A stretch of DNA of 59,541 nucleotides from an uncultured Oscillospiraceae bacterium (GCA_934589705.1 CAKTOH010000010.1:1-59541); one strand, 5' to 3'. Numbered from the stretch's first letter, positions 32,224-39,933 are shown. Notes: generated by a model from the sequence alone, not told the origin. Program-made: numbers and translations.

Positions 32224-32232
32224 ATGATCTAG
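32224..32232 (+). other. Two-codon reading frame (Met-Ile-stop)
   Basis: ATG ATC TAG, 6 nt after AGAGGTG, within the first duplicated segment. It may be a ribosome-binding decoy or chance. Listed because the same SD-ATGAT context recurs 171 nt later. Confidence 0.3.
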
Positions 32233-32394
32233 TTCACCCCTGGATTTCCTGAAACAGGAAATCCACCAGGACGCCTCTCCCCTTTTCTTCCGATGACATA
32301 CATTTCTCAGGAATCACAAACCAGGAATTGAAACGGAAGCAATTCAAAAAGCAATCGGAGAGGGCGTTCCAATCTAAGAAAGGGAGGTTAACCA

Positions 32395-32424
32395 ATGATT
32401 GACCCCTACTGTTCCATGAAATAA
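32395..32424 (+). CDS. Nine-codon reading frame MIDPYCSMK
   Basis: ATG ATT GAC ... AAA TAA with GGGAGG 7 nt upstream, so translation initiation should be efficient. The last codon and the stop are inside the 5' arm of the terminator stem (32419-32463). A ribosome finishing this frame would mask the stem and could allow read-through, as in attenuation. No homologue is known to me; coding status is unproven. Confidence 0.35.
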   Translation: MIDPYCSMK

Positions 32425-32463
32425 CCCCCGGCAGCCGCAGAAGCCGCTGTCCGGGGGTTATTT
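32419..32463 (+). terminator. Terminator of the 32.2-kb RNA
   Basis: AAATAACCCCCGG/CCGGGGGTTATTT, 13 bp, enclosing a CAGC/GCTG extension, followed by CTTTG. A strong stem with a modest T-run. Confidence 0.75.
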
Positions 32464-32552
32464 CTTTGTCTGCGCCACTGCTGAAAAGTATGAGGTATTT
32501 TTTCTGCTTTTCGGTCAGAATTCACCAAAAGTGCCGTTTTTCCTTTTTTCCC

Positions 32553-32581
32553 TTGAGAAATTTCCCGGCAAGAGGTATAAT
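32553..32581 (+). promoter_or_regulatory. Promoter of the PfoR/EIIC-like gene
   Basis: TTGAGA (32553-32558), 17 bp, TATAAT (32576-32581), followed by AAGGAAG and ATG 32614. Confidence 0.85.
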
Positions 32582-32613
32582 GCCCTCATTATGTAGAAAA
32601 GGAAGTTTACTCT

Positions 32614-33720
32614 ATGGAAAAATGGAAAAAATTCTGTCAGCGCAAGGATGTGATCTTCACCCTCCAGCGTTACGGCATTGACGCTCTGGGCGCCATGGCC
32701 CAGGGTCTGTTCTGCACGCTGCTGGTAGGCACCATCCTCAATACCATCGGCACCCAATTCGGCATTGCCTTCCTGCAAGACGCCATCGTCTCCATCGGCA
32801 AGGGGGAAGGTGCCGCCAGCTACACCGTCGGCGGCCTGTGCTCTGCCATGGTGGGGCCGGGCATTGCGGTGGCCATCGGCTTCGCCCTGCACTGCCCGTC
32901 TCTGGTGCTGTTCTCCCTGATTCCCGTGGGCTTTGCCGCCAACGCCATGGGCGGTGCCGGCGGCCCTCTGTCCGTGTATTTCGTAGCCATCGTGGCCGCC
33001 GAGTGCGGCAAGCTGGTGTCCAAGGAGACCAAAATTGACATTCTGGTCACCCCCATCGTCACCGTTATTGTTGGCATTCTGGTAGCCGACCTGGTGGCCG
33101 CTCCCATCGGCGCGGCGGCCGCTTCCGTGGGCACCTTCGTCCGCTGGGCCACGGTGCTTCAGCCCTTCTTCATGGGCATCTTGGTCAGCGTGGTCATCGG
33201 CGTTGCCCTGACCCTGCCCATTTCCTCCGCCGCCATCTGCGCGGCTCTGAGCCTGACGGGTCTGGCCGGCGGCGCGGCGGTGGCCGGCTGCTGCGCCCAG
33301 ATGGTGGGCTTCGCCGTTATGAGCTTCCGGGAAAACCGGTGGGGCGGGTTGGTTGCCCAGGGCGTGGGCACCAGTATGCTTCAGATGCCCAACATCGTGA
33401 AAAACCCCAAAATCTGGATTCCCCCCACGCTGGCCTCCGCCATCACCGGCCCTCTGGCTACCTGCCTGTTCAAGCTGGAAATGAACGGTGCCGCCGTGTC
33501 CTCCGGTATGGGCACCTGCGGCTTTGTGGGGCAGATCGGCGTCTATACCGGCTGGCTCAGTGACGTTGCCAGCGGAGCCAAGGCCGCCATCACCCCCATG
33601 GACTGGGTGGGACTGGTTCTCATCTGCTTTGTCCTGCCCGCGGTGCTCAGCTGGTTCTTCTGCGAGGTTCTGCGGAAGAAGGGCTGGATCGGGGAGAACG
33701 ATCTGAAGCTGGATTTGTAA
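32614..33720 (+). CDS. PfoR-like / PTS EIIC_2 family membrane protein
   Basis: A 368-residue protein with about nine or ten hydrophobic helices. The sequence (YGIDALGAMAQGLFCTLLVGTIL, AANAMGGAGGPLSVYFVAIVAAECG, LTPIVTVIVGI-like segments and MNGAAVSSGMGTCGFVGQIG) fits the PTS_EIIC_2 family, which includes PfoR-type regulators of Clostridium. No EIIA, EIIB or HPr-like partners are adjacent, so a classical PTS role is uncertain; it may be a transporter-derived sensor or a transporter of unknown substrate. It is transcribed alone. Confidence 0.8.
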   Translation: MEKWKKFCQRKDVIFTLQRYGIDALGAMAQGLFCTLLVGTILNTIGTQFGIAFLQDAIVSIGKGEGAASYTVGGLCSAMVGPGIAVAIGFALHCPSLVLFSLIPVGFAANAMGGAGGPLSVYFVAIVAAECGKLVSKETKIDILVTPIVTVIVGILVADLVAAPIGAAAASVGTFVRWATVLQPFFMGILVSVVIGVALTLPISSAAICAALSLTGLAGGAAVAGCCAQMVGFAVMSFRENRWGGLVAQGVGTSMLQMPNIVKNPKIWIPPTLASAITGPLATCLFKLEMNGAAVSSGMGTCGFVGQIGVYTGWLSDVASGAKAAITPMDWVGLVLICFVLPAVLSWFFCEVLRKKGWIGENDLKLDL

Positions 33721-33737
33721 CTCGATTCGGAAATGGT

Positions 33738-33772
33738 ATCGGCGTGAGGCTTTTGCCTCACGCCGATGTTTC
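33738..33772 (+). terminator. Terminator after the PfoR/EIIC-like gene
   Basis: ATCGGCGTGAGGC, loop TTTT, GCCTCACGCCGAT, then GTTTCT, 18 nt past the stop. Confidence 0.85.
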
Positions 33773-34306
33773 TCTGTCTGGGAGTTTCACCTTGCCCGAA
33801 TAACGCACTGGTGCGGGAGCACCCACGGCTCCCTTGTGTAAAGGGAGTGGTGCTCCGCGCAGCGAATCTAAAATAATAATGACTGCCGGTGGCAGTCATA
33901 CCACTATGTAAGGCTCGCGCGTCCCCCGCAAGCGCGAGACTGAGGGATTGTAAAGCTACATTCATTGTAAGTGTTCAGAAATGTGGAAGTTCTGATCCCC
34001 TCAGCCCCAGTGTGCGCACTGGGGCAGCTCCCCTTGGTCAGCAAGGGGAGCCTTTGCGCTTCGCCGGTAGTTCTCGGAATGTTGGAGGGGATTGCCACAC
34101 CAGTGACATCGGTCACTGGTTCGCAATGACATGCAGGTACGGGGCTGCTCAAGAATTTGGCAGCGACCTCATCCGTCACGGCTTCGCCGTGCCACCTATA
34201 CATTATTGTGCAATTGCCACTGGCAATTGTTTAATCTGAATTCGCTGCGCGGAGCACCACCCCGGAGGGGAAGGCTTGGTGCACGCATCGTCCCTTCCGA
34301 CCGGCC
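33773..34306. repeat. Gene-free repeat block with R2, R1 and R3
   Basis: R2 with its flank (33804-34052), an inverted R1 (34088-34129) preceded by TTCTCGGAATGTT, and R3 (34167-34279). This R2 copy is enlarged by a piece with ATGACTGCCGGTGGCAGTCAT inserted in its left half. No gene is visible. Confidence 0.75.
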
Positions 34307-34732
34307 TCAGCGAAGCACCCGGGTCATTTTGGCCAGAGGCTCAATCACCGCCGCCAAATCCTTGATTGCCTGGTTCAGGGCGTCAAAATCCACGGCGTTC
34401 AGCTTGCCCATGGATTCCTCCAGGCTCTGCTGGCCGGTGACCACCAGGCTGTCCACATTGTTCACCATCCCCGCAAGGTCAACCTGCGCCAGCTGCTCGG
34501 AGGTAGATTTCAGATTCCCCAGCACCGTCTGAATCTGGCTCATGGCCTGTCCGGCCTGACCCAGAATCTCGTTGACCTGAGGCATGAGCTTCAGCACCTG
34601 CACCGTCAGCACCAGAATGCACACCGTGCAGATGAGCATCAGCCCGGTGCGGACATAGCCGGAGTAGGTTTCTATCCGACCCGATTTCTCGATTTTCCGC
34701 AGCAATTCCAGAGATTCCTTGTTTTCTTCCAT
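34307..34732 (-). CDS. Small single-helix membrane protein with coiled-coil
   Basis: 141 residues, not recognised as a named family. A charged N-terminus (about 25 residues) precedes one membrane helix (TGLMLICTVCILVLTVQVL, about residues 29-47). The C-terminal 90 residues are amphipathic with repeated QxxxxxLxNLxST and heptad-like spacing, suggesting a coiled coil outside the membrane. The style recalls DUF948/YtxG-like stress proteins but the match is loose. ATG is preceded by AAAGGTCG, a weak ribosome-binding site. It stands alone between repeats and the divergent AGCS gene. Confidence 0.65.
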   Translation of the reverse strand: MEENKESLELLRKIEKSGRIETYSGYVRTGLMLICTVCILVLTVQVLKLMPQVNEILGQAGQAMSQIQTVLGNLKSTSEQLAQVDLAGMVNNVDSLVVTGQQSLEESMGKLNAVDFDALNQAIKDLAAVIEPLAKMTRVLR

Positions 34733-34833
34733 TTTGCACGCGACCTTTCTGTTTCCGCCCAGGCAGGGGGCGTTTCTTCCCCTTCATCTTACCATACCCG
34801 TCCTCCGGGCGCAAGAAAAAATCCTCTGTGCAA

Positions 34834-34862
34834 TTGACATTTGTCCTTCCTTCATGTATAGT
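34834..34862 (+). promoter_or_regulatory. AGCS symporter promoter
   Basis: TTGACA (34834-34839), 17 bp, TATAGT (34857-34862). A leader of about 128 nt follows without a recognised riboswitch. Confidence 0.8.
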
Positions 34863-34996
34863 AAACGGGTATTTCGTTTTCCTGGGTCAACCGAGGCAAA
34901 CTGGCGGGTCGCGCCTTTCTTTTTGCAGGAAGCCTTTCACGGCATGGCAATTCCCCCGCCCCCGCCCGGTGGATCCATAGAGAAGAAGGAGAAATT

Positions 34997-36385
34997 ATGG
35001 AATCGCTTATCAAACTCAACGGCATTCTCAACAGCTTTATCTGGGGCGTTCCCGCCATGGTGTGCATCATCGGCGTGGGACTGTACCTGAGCTTCCGCAC
35101 GGGCTTTTTGCAGATCCGCAAGTTCCCCTATGCCCTGCGTTGCACCATCGGCCGGATGTTCAAGAAGAAAGAGGCCAGCGACGGTGCCATCACCCCCTTC
35201 CAGGCGGTGTGCACCGCCCTTGCCGCCACCGTGGGCACGGGCAACATTGCGGGCGTAGCCGGCGCCATTGCCATCGGCGGCCCCGGCGCCGTGTTCTGGA
35301 TGTGGGTCTCCGCGCTGCTGGGTATGTGCACCAAGTTCTTCGAAGTGACCCTGGCCGTTTTCTACCGGGAGCGGAACCAGCGTGGGGAGCTGGTAGGCGG
35401 CCCCATGTACTACATTAAAAACGGCCTGGGCAAAAAGTGGATGATCCTTGCCTACGCCTACGCCCTGTTCGGCGTGTGCGCCGTCTTCGGCACCGGCAAC
35501 GCCACCCAGGTCAACACCATCACCGCCGCCATCAACGCGGCGCTGCTGAACTTCAACCTGCTCTCCGCCGCCCAGATTCCCACCTGCAGTCTCATCATCG
35601 GCATCGTCATCTGCCTGGTGGTAGGGCTGATTCTCATCGGCGGCATCAAGCGCATCGGCCAGGTCAGCGAGAAGCTGGTGCCCCTGATGGCTCTGCTGTA
35701 TGTGGTTCTGTCTCTGGGCATCATCGTTGCCCGGATTCAGGCCGTTCCCGCGGTCTTCGCCGCCATTTTCGAGGGTGCCTTCCAGCCCTCCGCCGTCACC
35801 GGCGGCATTGTGGGCAGCTTCTTTCTGAGCATGAAGAAGGGCGTTTCCCGGGGCATTTTCTCCAATGAGGCAGGTCTTGGCACCGGCTCCATCGCCCACG
35901 CCTGCGCCGATACCCGCAAGCCCGTGAAACAGGGCATGTTCGGCATTTTCGAGGTGTTCATGGACACCATCGTCATCTGCACCATGACCGCCCTCGTCAT
36001 CCTGCTCAGCGGCGTGTCCGTACCCTACGGCCAGGCCGCCGGCGCGGAGCTGACCATCTCCGGCTTTGTGGCCGTCTACGGCGGCTGGGTGTCCATCTTC
36101 ACCGCCATCGCCATGTGCTGCTTCGCCTTCTCCACCATCATCGGCTGGGGGCTCTACGGTGCCCGGTGCGCCGAATTCCTCTTCGGAAGCAAGATCATTC
36201 TGCCCTTCAACATCGCCTACGCCCTGATTTCCATCGTGGGCGCAACAGTGAATCTGGGGCTTGTCTGGGACGTGTCCGACACCTTCAACGGCTTTATGAT
36301 CGTGCCCAACCTGATAGCCGTGTTCCTGCTGGCTCCCACGGTCCTGAAGCTCCTGAAGGAGTATTTCGAGAAGGAAAAGGTCTGA
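34997..36385 (+). CDS. Sodium/alanine symporter, AGCS family
   Basis: A 462-residue, roughly 11-helix membrane protein that imports alanine or glycine with Na+. The family signature ALAATVGTGNIAGVAGAIAIGGPGA appears (about residues 75-99, described in two parts: ALAATVGTGNIAGVAGAI and AIGGPGA), as do PMYYIKNGLGKKW and FSNEAGLGTGSIAHA. SD GAAGGAG lies 7 nt before ATG. The gene is monocistronic and ended by a CCCCCGAGGC/GCCCCGGGGG terminator. Confidence 0.93.
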   Translation: MESLIKLNGILNSFIWGVPAMVCIIGVGLYLSFRTGFLQIRKFPYALRCTIGRMFKKKEASDGAITPFQAVCTALAATVGTGNIAGVAGAIAIGGPGAVFWMWVSALLGMCTKFFEVTLAVFYRERNQRGELVGGPMYYIKNGLGKKWMILAYAYALFGVCAVFGTGNATQVNTITAAINAALLNFNLLSAAQIPTCSLIIGIVICLVVGLILIGGIKRIGQVSEKLVPLMALLYVVLSLGIIVARIQAVPAVFAAIFEGAFQPSAVTGGIVGSFFLSMKKGVSRGIFSNEAGLGTGSIAHACADTRKPVKQGMFGIFEVFMDTIVICTMTALVILLSGVSVPYGQAAGAELTISGFVAVYGGWVSIFTAIAMCCFAFSTIIGWGLYGARCAEFLFGSKIILPFNIAYALISIVGATVNLGLVWDVSDTFNGFMIVPNLIAVFLLAPTVLKLLKEYFEKEKV

Positions 36386-36399
36386 TAAATACGCAAGCA

Positions 36400-36432
36400 C
36401 CCCCGAGGCATTTGCCCCGGGGGTCATTTTAT
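36400..36432 (+). terminator. AGCS terminator, possibly bidirectional
   Basis: ACCCCCGAGGCA/TGCCCCGGGGGT (one G-A mismatch region) followed by CATTTTATTTC. It overlaps the 3' end of the convergent toxin gene by a few bases. Confidence 0.75.
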
Positions 36433-36734
36433 TTCAGCAGCCACGGATAGTCCTGTCGGCAGTCCACAATCCAATCGACATACACGGTGTCGTCCTTGAT
36501 CTGGTACAGCACCAGAAACCAATTTTTGATGTACAGCTTGTGGTACTTGTTCGGTGGGATGAAGTCAGCATCGAAAAAAGGATACCGCTGGGGAAGTGAT
36601 TCCAGCGAGTGGAATTCCTCCAGGAAACGCTTTTTCAGTTCCACGGCGGCATTTCTGTTCACCTGGGCAAGGAACCGAATGTGCTGCCCCAGCATCTGCC
36701 TTGCCCGGTCGGAAATGAGAACGGCATATTTCAT
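36429..36734 (-). CDS. RelE/ParE-superfamily toxin
   Basis: A 101-residue toxin-like protein: SDRARQMLGQHIRFLAQVN, LESLPQRYPFFDAD and KLYIKNWFLVLYQIKDDTVYVDWIVDCRQDY are the usual ParE/RelE beta-sheet pattern, the last strand pair ending with the conserved VDxRQDY. The start overlaps the antitoxin stop by 4 nt (ATGA), the standard antitoxin-first layout. Family members either cleave ribosome-bound mRNA or poison gyrase; which applies cannot be told. Confidence 0.88.
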   Translation of the reverse strand: MKYAVLISDRARQMLGQHIRFLAQVNRNAAVELKKRFLEEFHSLESLPQRYPFFDADFIPPNKYHKLYIKNWFLVLYQIKDDTVYVDWIVDCRQDYPWLLK

Positions 36735-37003
36735 TTTCCGTCCTCACTCAGAACGGCATCCAGGTAGCTGTCCAGCTCGTCGATGGTGCAGCCCTTCCGC
36801 CCGGCAAGTCGGTCTTCCTCCACAGCCAAAAGCTGCTCCCGCAGCGCCAGCATTTTCTCCCGGCGGGCGAAACTTTCAATGTCCATTACCACCAAATCTC
36901 CCTCGCCGTTTTTGGTCAGATAGACGGGGGCATGGGTTCCCCGGCAAAGTTCGGCGATTTCATTATAGTTCTGCCGAATGGCAGCAGATGGGCGGATGTT
37001 CAT
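36731..37003 (-). CDS. Phd/YefM-type antitoxin
   Basis: 90 residues. The N-terminal Phd/YefM DNA-binding domain (IRPSAAIRQNYNEIAELCRGTHAPVYLTKN-type, about 1-50) is followed by GDLVVMDIESFARR and a charged helical tail that would wrap the toxin. AAGGAGG lies 7 nt before ATG. Its promoter is a perfect consensus wrapped by an inverted repeat, fitting autorepression by the antitoxin-toxin complex. Confidence 0.88.
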   Translation of the reverse strand: MNIRPSAAIRQNYNEIAELCRGTHAPVYLTKNGEGDLVVMDIESFARREKMLALREQLLAVEEDRLAGRKGCTIDELDSYLDAVLSEDGK

Positions 37004-37018
37004 GGTCGTTCCTCCTTA

Positions 37019-37065
37019 TAGCAAAATTCTAATATTATTATATTTAAATTTCGCTACATTGTCAA
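37019..37065 (-). promoter_or_regulatory. Toxin-antitoxin promoter with operator
   Basis: TTGACA (37065-37060), 17 bp, TATAAT (37042-37037). The arms TAGCAAAATT (37019-37028) and AATTTCGCTA (37047-37056) are inverted repeats matching at 9 of 10 bases and flank the -10. Confidence 0.8.
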
Positions 37066-37100
37066 TGGGTGTTCCGACGGCATCTTCGGAACATCTTAAC

Positions 37101-37129
37101 TTGACCGCTTCTACCTACTATGGTATTAT
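37101..37129 (+). promoter_or_regulatory. DUF2500 gene promoter
   Basis: TTGACC (37101-37106), 17 bp, TATTAT (37124-37129). Confidence 0.7.
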
Positions 37130-37163
37130 AAGCGTGAAAACAACGGAAAACGGAGGGACGCAT

Positions 37164-37532
37164 ATGATAGGCTTCGGATTTAGCTTTGACTTGTTTCAGA
37201 TTTTATTTACCATTCTGTTTGTGCTTGTGGCAGTCATGATCGTTGTCACGGTTATCCGCAATCTGAGCCAGTGGCACAAGAATAACCAGTCTCCCAGACT
37301 GACCGTTCCGGTCACGGTGGTTGCCAAGCGTGTCAATGTGACCCATTTCCAAGGCGGAAACAATGGGGCCCAGTGCCACACCTCCACGTCCTATTACGCC
37401 ACCTTCCAGGTGGAAAGCGGCGACCGGATGGAGCTTTCGCTGCCCGGCCGCGAATATGGACTGCTGGTCGAGGGCGACAGGGGAAATCTCTCCTTCCAGG
37501 GCACCCGGTTCCTGGGATTTGAACGCAGTTGA
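37164..37532 (+). CDS. DUF2500 family membrane protein
   Basis: About 122 residues. One N-terminal membrane helix (about 8-30) is followed by a beta-rich domain: PRLTVPVTVVAKRVNVT, STSYYATFQVESGDRMELSLPG and GDRGNLSFQGTRFLGFE, matching the DUF2500 pattern (YhhM-like). Function unknown. ATG 37164 follows GGAGGGA; a longer in-frame start overlaps the promoter. Confidence 0.85.
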   Translation: MIGFGFSFDLFQILFTILFVLVAVMIVVTVIRNLSQWHKNNQSPRLTVPVTVVAKRVNVTHFQGGNNGAQCHTSTSYYATFQVESGDRMELSLPGREYGLLVEGDRGNLSFQGTRFLGFERS

Positions 37533-37539
37533 ATTTTGC

Positions 37540-37564
37540 AAAGGCCCGGATTTTCCGGGCCTTT
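37540..37564. terminator. Bidirectional terminator between DUF2500 and spoIVB
   Basis: AAAGGCCCGGA/TCCGGGCCTTT between convergent genes, with short T-runs on both sides. Confidence 0.8.
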
Positions 37565-37567
37565 CGC

Positions 37568-38527
37568 TTACCCCGCCGCTTCCAGCATATTGTCGATAAA
37601 AATGCCGTAGCCCGTGGCAGGGTCATTCACCAGCACATGGGTCACCGCGCCGATGAGCTTCCCGTCCTGCAAAATAGGGCTGCCGGACATGCCCTGGACA
37701 ATGCCGCCGGTGGCCTTGAGCAGGTCAGGATCCGTGACCCGAAGGAGGAAATTCCGGTGATCCGCCCTGGTTTCGGGATAGATTTTCAAAATTTCCACAG
37801 AATACTCCCGAGGCTGGCCGGTTCCGATCTGTGCCCGGATGGAAGCCGGGCCCGTGTGAACGCTTTCATACTCCGCCGTAGGAACCGTCTGACCCTGCCA
37901 GCGATAGGGGCTGACGCCGAACACGCCCTGAGGGGTATTTTTCAGCAGCGGGGCAAAGGGAATGGGCGAATCCGCCGCCCCCCGGAGCTGACCCGGGTCT
38001 CCGGCCTTTCCCCGCTTGACCTCCGCCACCGCCGCCTCAAAGGCATTGCCCCGGGTCATTTTCAGAAGGCCGCCATTGTCGCAGACCCCATGGCCCAGAG
38101 CGCCGAAGGTGCCGCTGGCCGGATCATAAAAGGTCACCGTGCCGATGCCCGCGATTCCCTGCCGGAGAAACACGCCCATTTTCGGCCCGTCCTCGGTGCT
38201 CGCCGGGGAAAACCGGAGCTGCCGCTCCTTTCCCGCCCGGCGAACCGTCAGGCACACCTGGCCGGCGCTGCTTTGCAGGGCACCCCGCACATCTTCGGCG
38301 CAGGTCACGGTTTTTCCGTCGATTTCCAAAATCTGGTCGCCGATTTTCAGGCCTGCCCTTCGGGCAGTTCCGCCCAAAAGGTCGTCGTAGGCCGCCACGG
38401 TCACCCGATCATTATATAATTGCAGGCCGATCACCTGTCCCACCGGAATCAGCTCCGCCGCTGCCACCCGAATCGGAAGCAGCAAAAGTCCCAGGCAGAG
38501 GATCGCCCCGTTCCAAACACGCTTCAT
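37568..38527 (-). CDS. spoIVB: SpoIVB-type serine peptidase (S55)
   Basis: A 319-residue secreted or membrane-anchored peptidase. An N-terminal hydrophobic segment (about 8-24) is followed by a PDZ domain (about 40-110, GTARRAGLKIGDQILEIDG) and the S55 domain. The catalytic His lies in FGALGHGVCD (about 145) and the Ser in IVQGMSGSPIL (about 284). In Bacillus, SpoIVB is made in the forespore and triggers pro-sigma-K processing by cutting SpoIVFA. Together with the bofA homologue at 43695 this supports a sporulating host. A forespore-type -10 (CATATTA) lies upstream. Confidence 0.92.
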   Translation of the reverse strand: MKRVWNGAILCLGLLLLPIRVAAAELIPVGQVIGLQLYNDRVTVAAYDDLLGGTARRAGLKIGDQILEIDGKTVTCAEDVRGALQSSAGQVCLTVRRAGKERQLRFSPASTEDGPKMGVFLRQGIAGIGTVTFYDPASGTFGALGHGVCDNGGLLKMTRGNAFEAAVAEVKRGKAGDPGQLRGAADSPIPFAPLLKNTPQGVFGVSPYRWQGQTVPTAEYESVHTGPASIRAQIGTGQPREYSVEILKIYPETRADHRNFLLRVTDPDLLKATGGIVQGMSGSPILQDGKLIGAVTHVLVNDPATGYGIFIDNMLEAAG

Positions 38528-38556
38528 AATTCCGCCTCCTTTTTTCTGTGCCCTCT

Positions 38557-38585
38557 TAATATGACCCGGCAGACGGAATGTAACC
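38557..38585 (-). promoter_or_regulatory. Possible forespore-sigma promoter of spoIVB
   Basis: On the minus strand GGTTA (38585-38581), 17 bp, CATATTA (38563-38557). The -10 fits the sigma-F/sigma-G CATAnTA pattern; the -35 is only a partial fit. Confidence 0.45.
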
Positions 38586-38668
38586 GCTGAAAAAGTCGAA
38601 AAATCAGGGATGGCTTTCCGTGCCTTCCAAAAAACGCCAATTTGCGTCAGAACGCTCTGCTTTTTATT

Positions 38669-38724
38669 TACCTATTGACAATGTAGGTAGGTCGTGTTAT
38701 ATTACCTAGAGAATTACTAGGTAA
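38669..38724 (+). promoter_or_regulatory. nifS operon promoter with two operators
   Basis: TTGACA (38675-38680), 17 bp, TATATT (38698-38703). TACCTA/TAGGTA (38669-38689) encloses the -35, and a perfect 8-bp inverted repeat TTACCTAG/CTAGGTAA (38702-38724) follows the -10. Both share the half-site TACCTA, likely bound by the Rrf2 regulator at the operon's end. Confidence 0.75.
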
Positions 38725-38745
38725 ATACCATTGGAGGAATCAAAT

Positions 38746-39933
38746 ATGCGAGTTTACGCGGATAACGCGGCAACCACCGCTCCCAGCCAGATTGCCATTG
38801 ACGCGATGATGCCCTACCTGACCAAGGTTTACGGCAACCCCTCTTCCCTGCACACCCTGGGGCAGGAGGCCAAGGAGGCTCTGGACGCCGCCCGTGCCAC
38901 CGTGGCCCAGTGTCTGGGCTGCGAGCCCCGGGAGATCATCTTCACCTCCGGCGGCAGCGAGGCCGATAACCAGGCCATCATCTCCGCCGCCCGGTTCGGC
39001 GCCAAGAAGGGCAAGAAGCACATCATCACCACCGACTTCGAGCACCACGCGGTGCTCCACACCCTGGCCAAGCTGGAAAAGGAAGGCTTCGAAGTCACCT
39101 ATCTGGACGTTCATGAGGGCCACACCGTCCATGCCCAGCAGGTGAAGGACGCCATCCGTCCGGACACCTGTCTCGTCACCACCATGTACGCCAACAATGA
39201 GATCGGCTCCATTCTGCCCATTGCGGAGATCGGTGCCATCTGCAAGGAGGCCGGTGTTCCCTTCCACACCGATGCCGTCCAGGCCGTTGGTCATGTGCAC
39301 ATCAACGTGAAGGAAGAAAACATCGACATGCTGAGCCTGTCCGGCCACAAGTTCCACGGCCCCAAGGGCGTGGGTGCTCTGTACGTCCGCAAGGGCTTCC
39401 CCCTGGTGAACATCATCGAGGGCGGCGCCCAGGAGCGGGGCAAGCGAGCCGGCACCGAGAACCTGCCCGGCATCTGCGGCATGGCGGCTGCCATGAAGTA
39501 TTCCTGCGAGCACATCGATGAAAATATGCCCAGAGTAGCCGCCATGCGTGACCGGCTCATCGAGGGTCTGAGCAAGATTCCCCACAGCGCCGTCAACGGC
39601 GATCTGGTGAACCGGCTCCCCGGCAACGTGAGCTTCTGCTTCGAGGGCATTGAGGGCGAGAGCCTTCTGCTGCTGCTGGACGCTCATGGCGTCTGCGCTT
39701 CCTCCGGCTCCGCCTGCACCTCCGGCTCCCTGGATCCCAGCCATGTGCTGCTGGCCATCGGCCGGGTGCACGACGTGGCTCACGGCTCTTTGCGGCTTTC
39801 CCTGTGCGAGTACAACACCGACGAGGAAGTTGACCACATTCTCAAGGTGGTTCCTGAGGTTGTCCAGTACCTGCGGAACATGAGCCCCGTGTGGCGTGAT
39901 TTGCAGGAAGGCAAGCGGCAGTATATTCTTTAA
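38746..39933 (+). CDS. nifS: Cysteine desulfurase, NifS/IscS type
   Basis: A 395-residue PLP enzyme that takes sulfur from cysteine for Fe-S cluster assembly. VYADNAATT at the N-terminus, EHHAVLHTL, TDAVQAVGH, the PLP lysine in LSGHKFHGPKG and the long catalytic loop SSGSACTSGSLDPSHVL (active Cys) are all present. ATG 38746 follows GGAGG by 8 nt. It is the first gene of a three-gene operon with a scaffold and an Rrf2 regulator. Confidence 0.94.
   Translation: MRVYADNAATTAPSQIAIDAMMPYLTKVYGNPSSLHTLGQEAKEALDAARATVAQCLGCEPREIIFTSGGSEADNQAIISAARFGAKKGKKHIITTDFEHHAVLHTLAKLEKEGFEVTYLDVHEGHTVHAQQVKDAIRPDTCLVTTMYANNEIGSILPIAEIGAICKEAGVPFHTDAVQAVGHVHINVKEENIDMLSLSGHKFHGPKGVGALYVRKGFPLVNIIEGGAQERGKRAGTENLPGICGMAAAMKYSCEHIDENMPRVAAMRDRLIEGLSKIPHSAVNGDLVNRLPGNVSFCFEGIEGESLLLLLDAHGVCASSGSACTSGSLDPSHVLLAIGRVHDVAHGSLRLSLCEYNTDEEVDHILKVVPEVVQYLRNMSPVWRDLQEGKRQYIL

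Larger units (their letters stand above)
32207..32463 (+). ncRNA. Structured RNA of about 255 nt with duplicated SD-ATG hairpins
   Basis: Bounded by a promoter and a strong terminator. The first hairpin is GGTGA/TCACC with loop containing ACCAATGAT (32215-32239). Next is a long hairpin CCTGGATTTCCTG/CAGGAAATCCACCAGG (32239-32270), then GAATTG/CAATTC (32325-32345). CCTCTCC (32274) can pair with GGAGAGG (32357). A second hairpin GGTTA/TGACC (about 32387-32405) again shows ACCAATGAT in the loop. Each ATGAT follows a good Shine-Dalgarno. Not recognised as tmRNA, 4.5S, 6S or RNase P RNA; the fold is inferred from inspection. Confidence 0.6.
31786..32613. other. 828-bp gene-free region with two divergent transcription units
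   Basis: The part nearest the TRAP promoter (31800-31960) shows no clear feature. A minus-strand promoter with short hairpins lies at 31972-32096, a plus-strand structured RNA at 32172-32463, and the promoter of the next gene at 32553-32581. No conventional protein gene is seen. Confidence 0.75.

Noticed and set aside
32207..32463. 6S RNA, tmRNA, 4.5S RNA or RNase P RNA
   Set aside because: No long closed hairpin with central bubble, no tag reading frame with tRNA-like ends, no GGAA/GCAG SRP loop and no P4 core were found.
34863..34996. Riboswitch in the AGCS symporter leader
   Set aside because: The leader is long enough, but I could not find the conserved cores of glycine or other known riboswitches.
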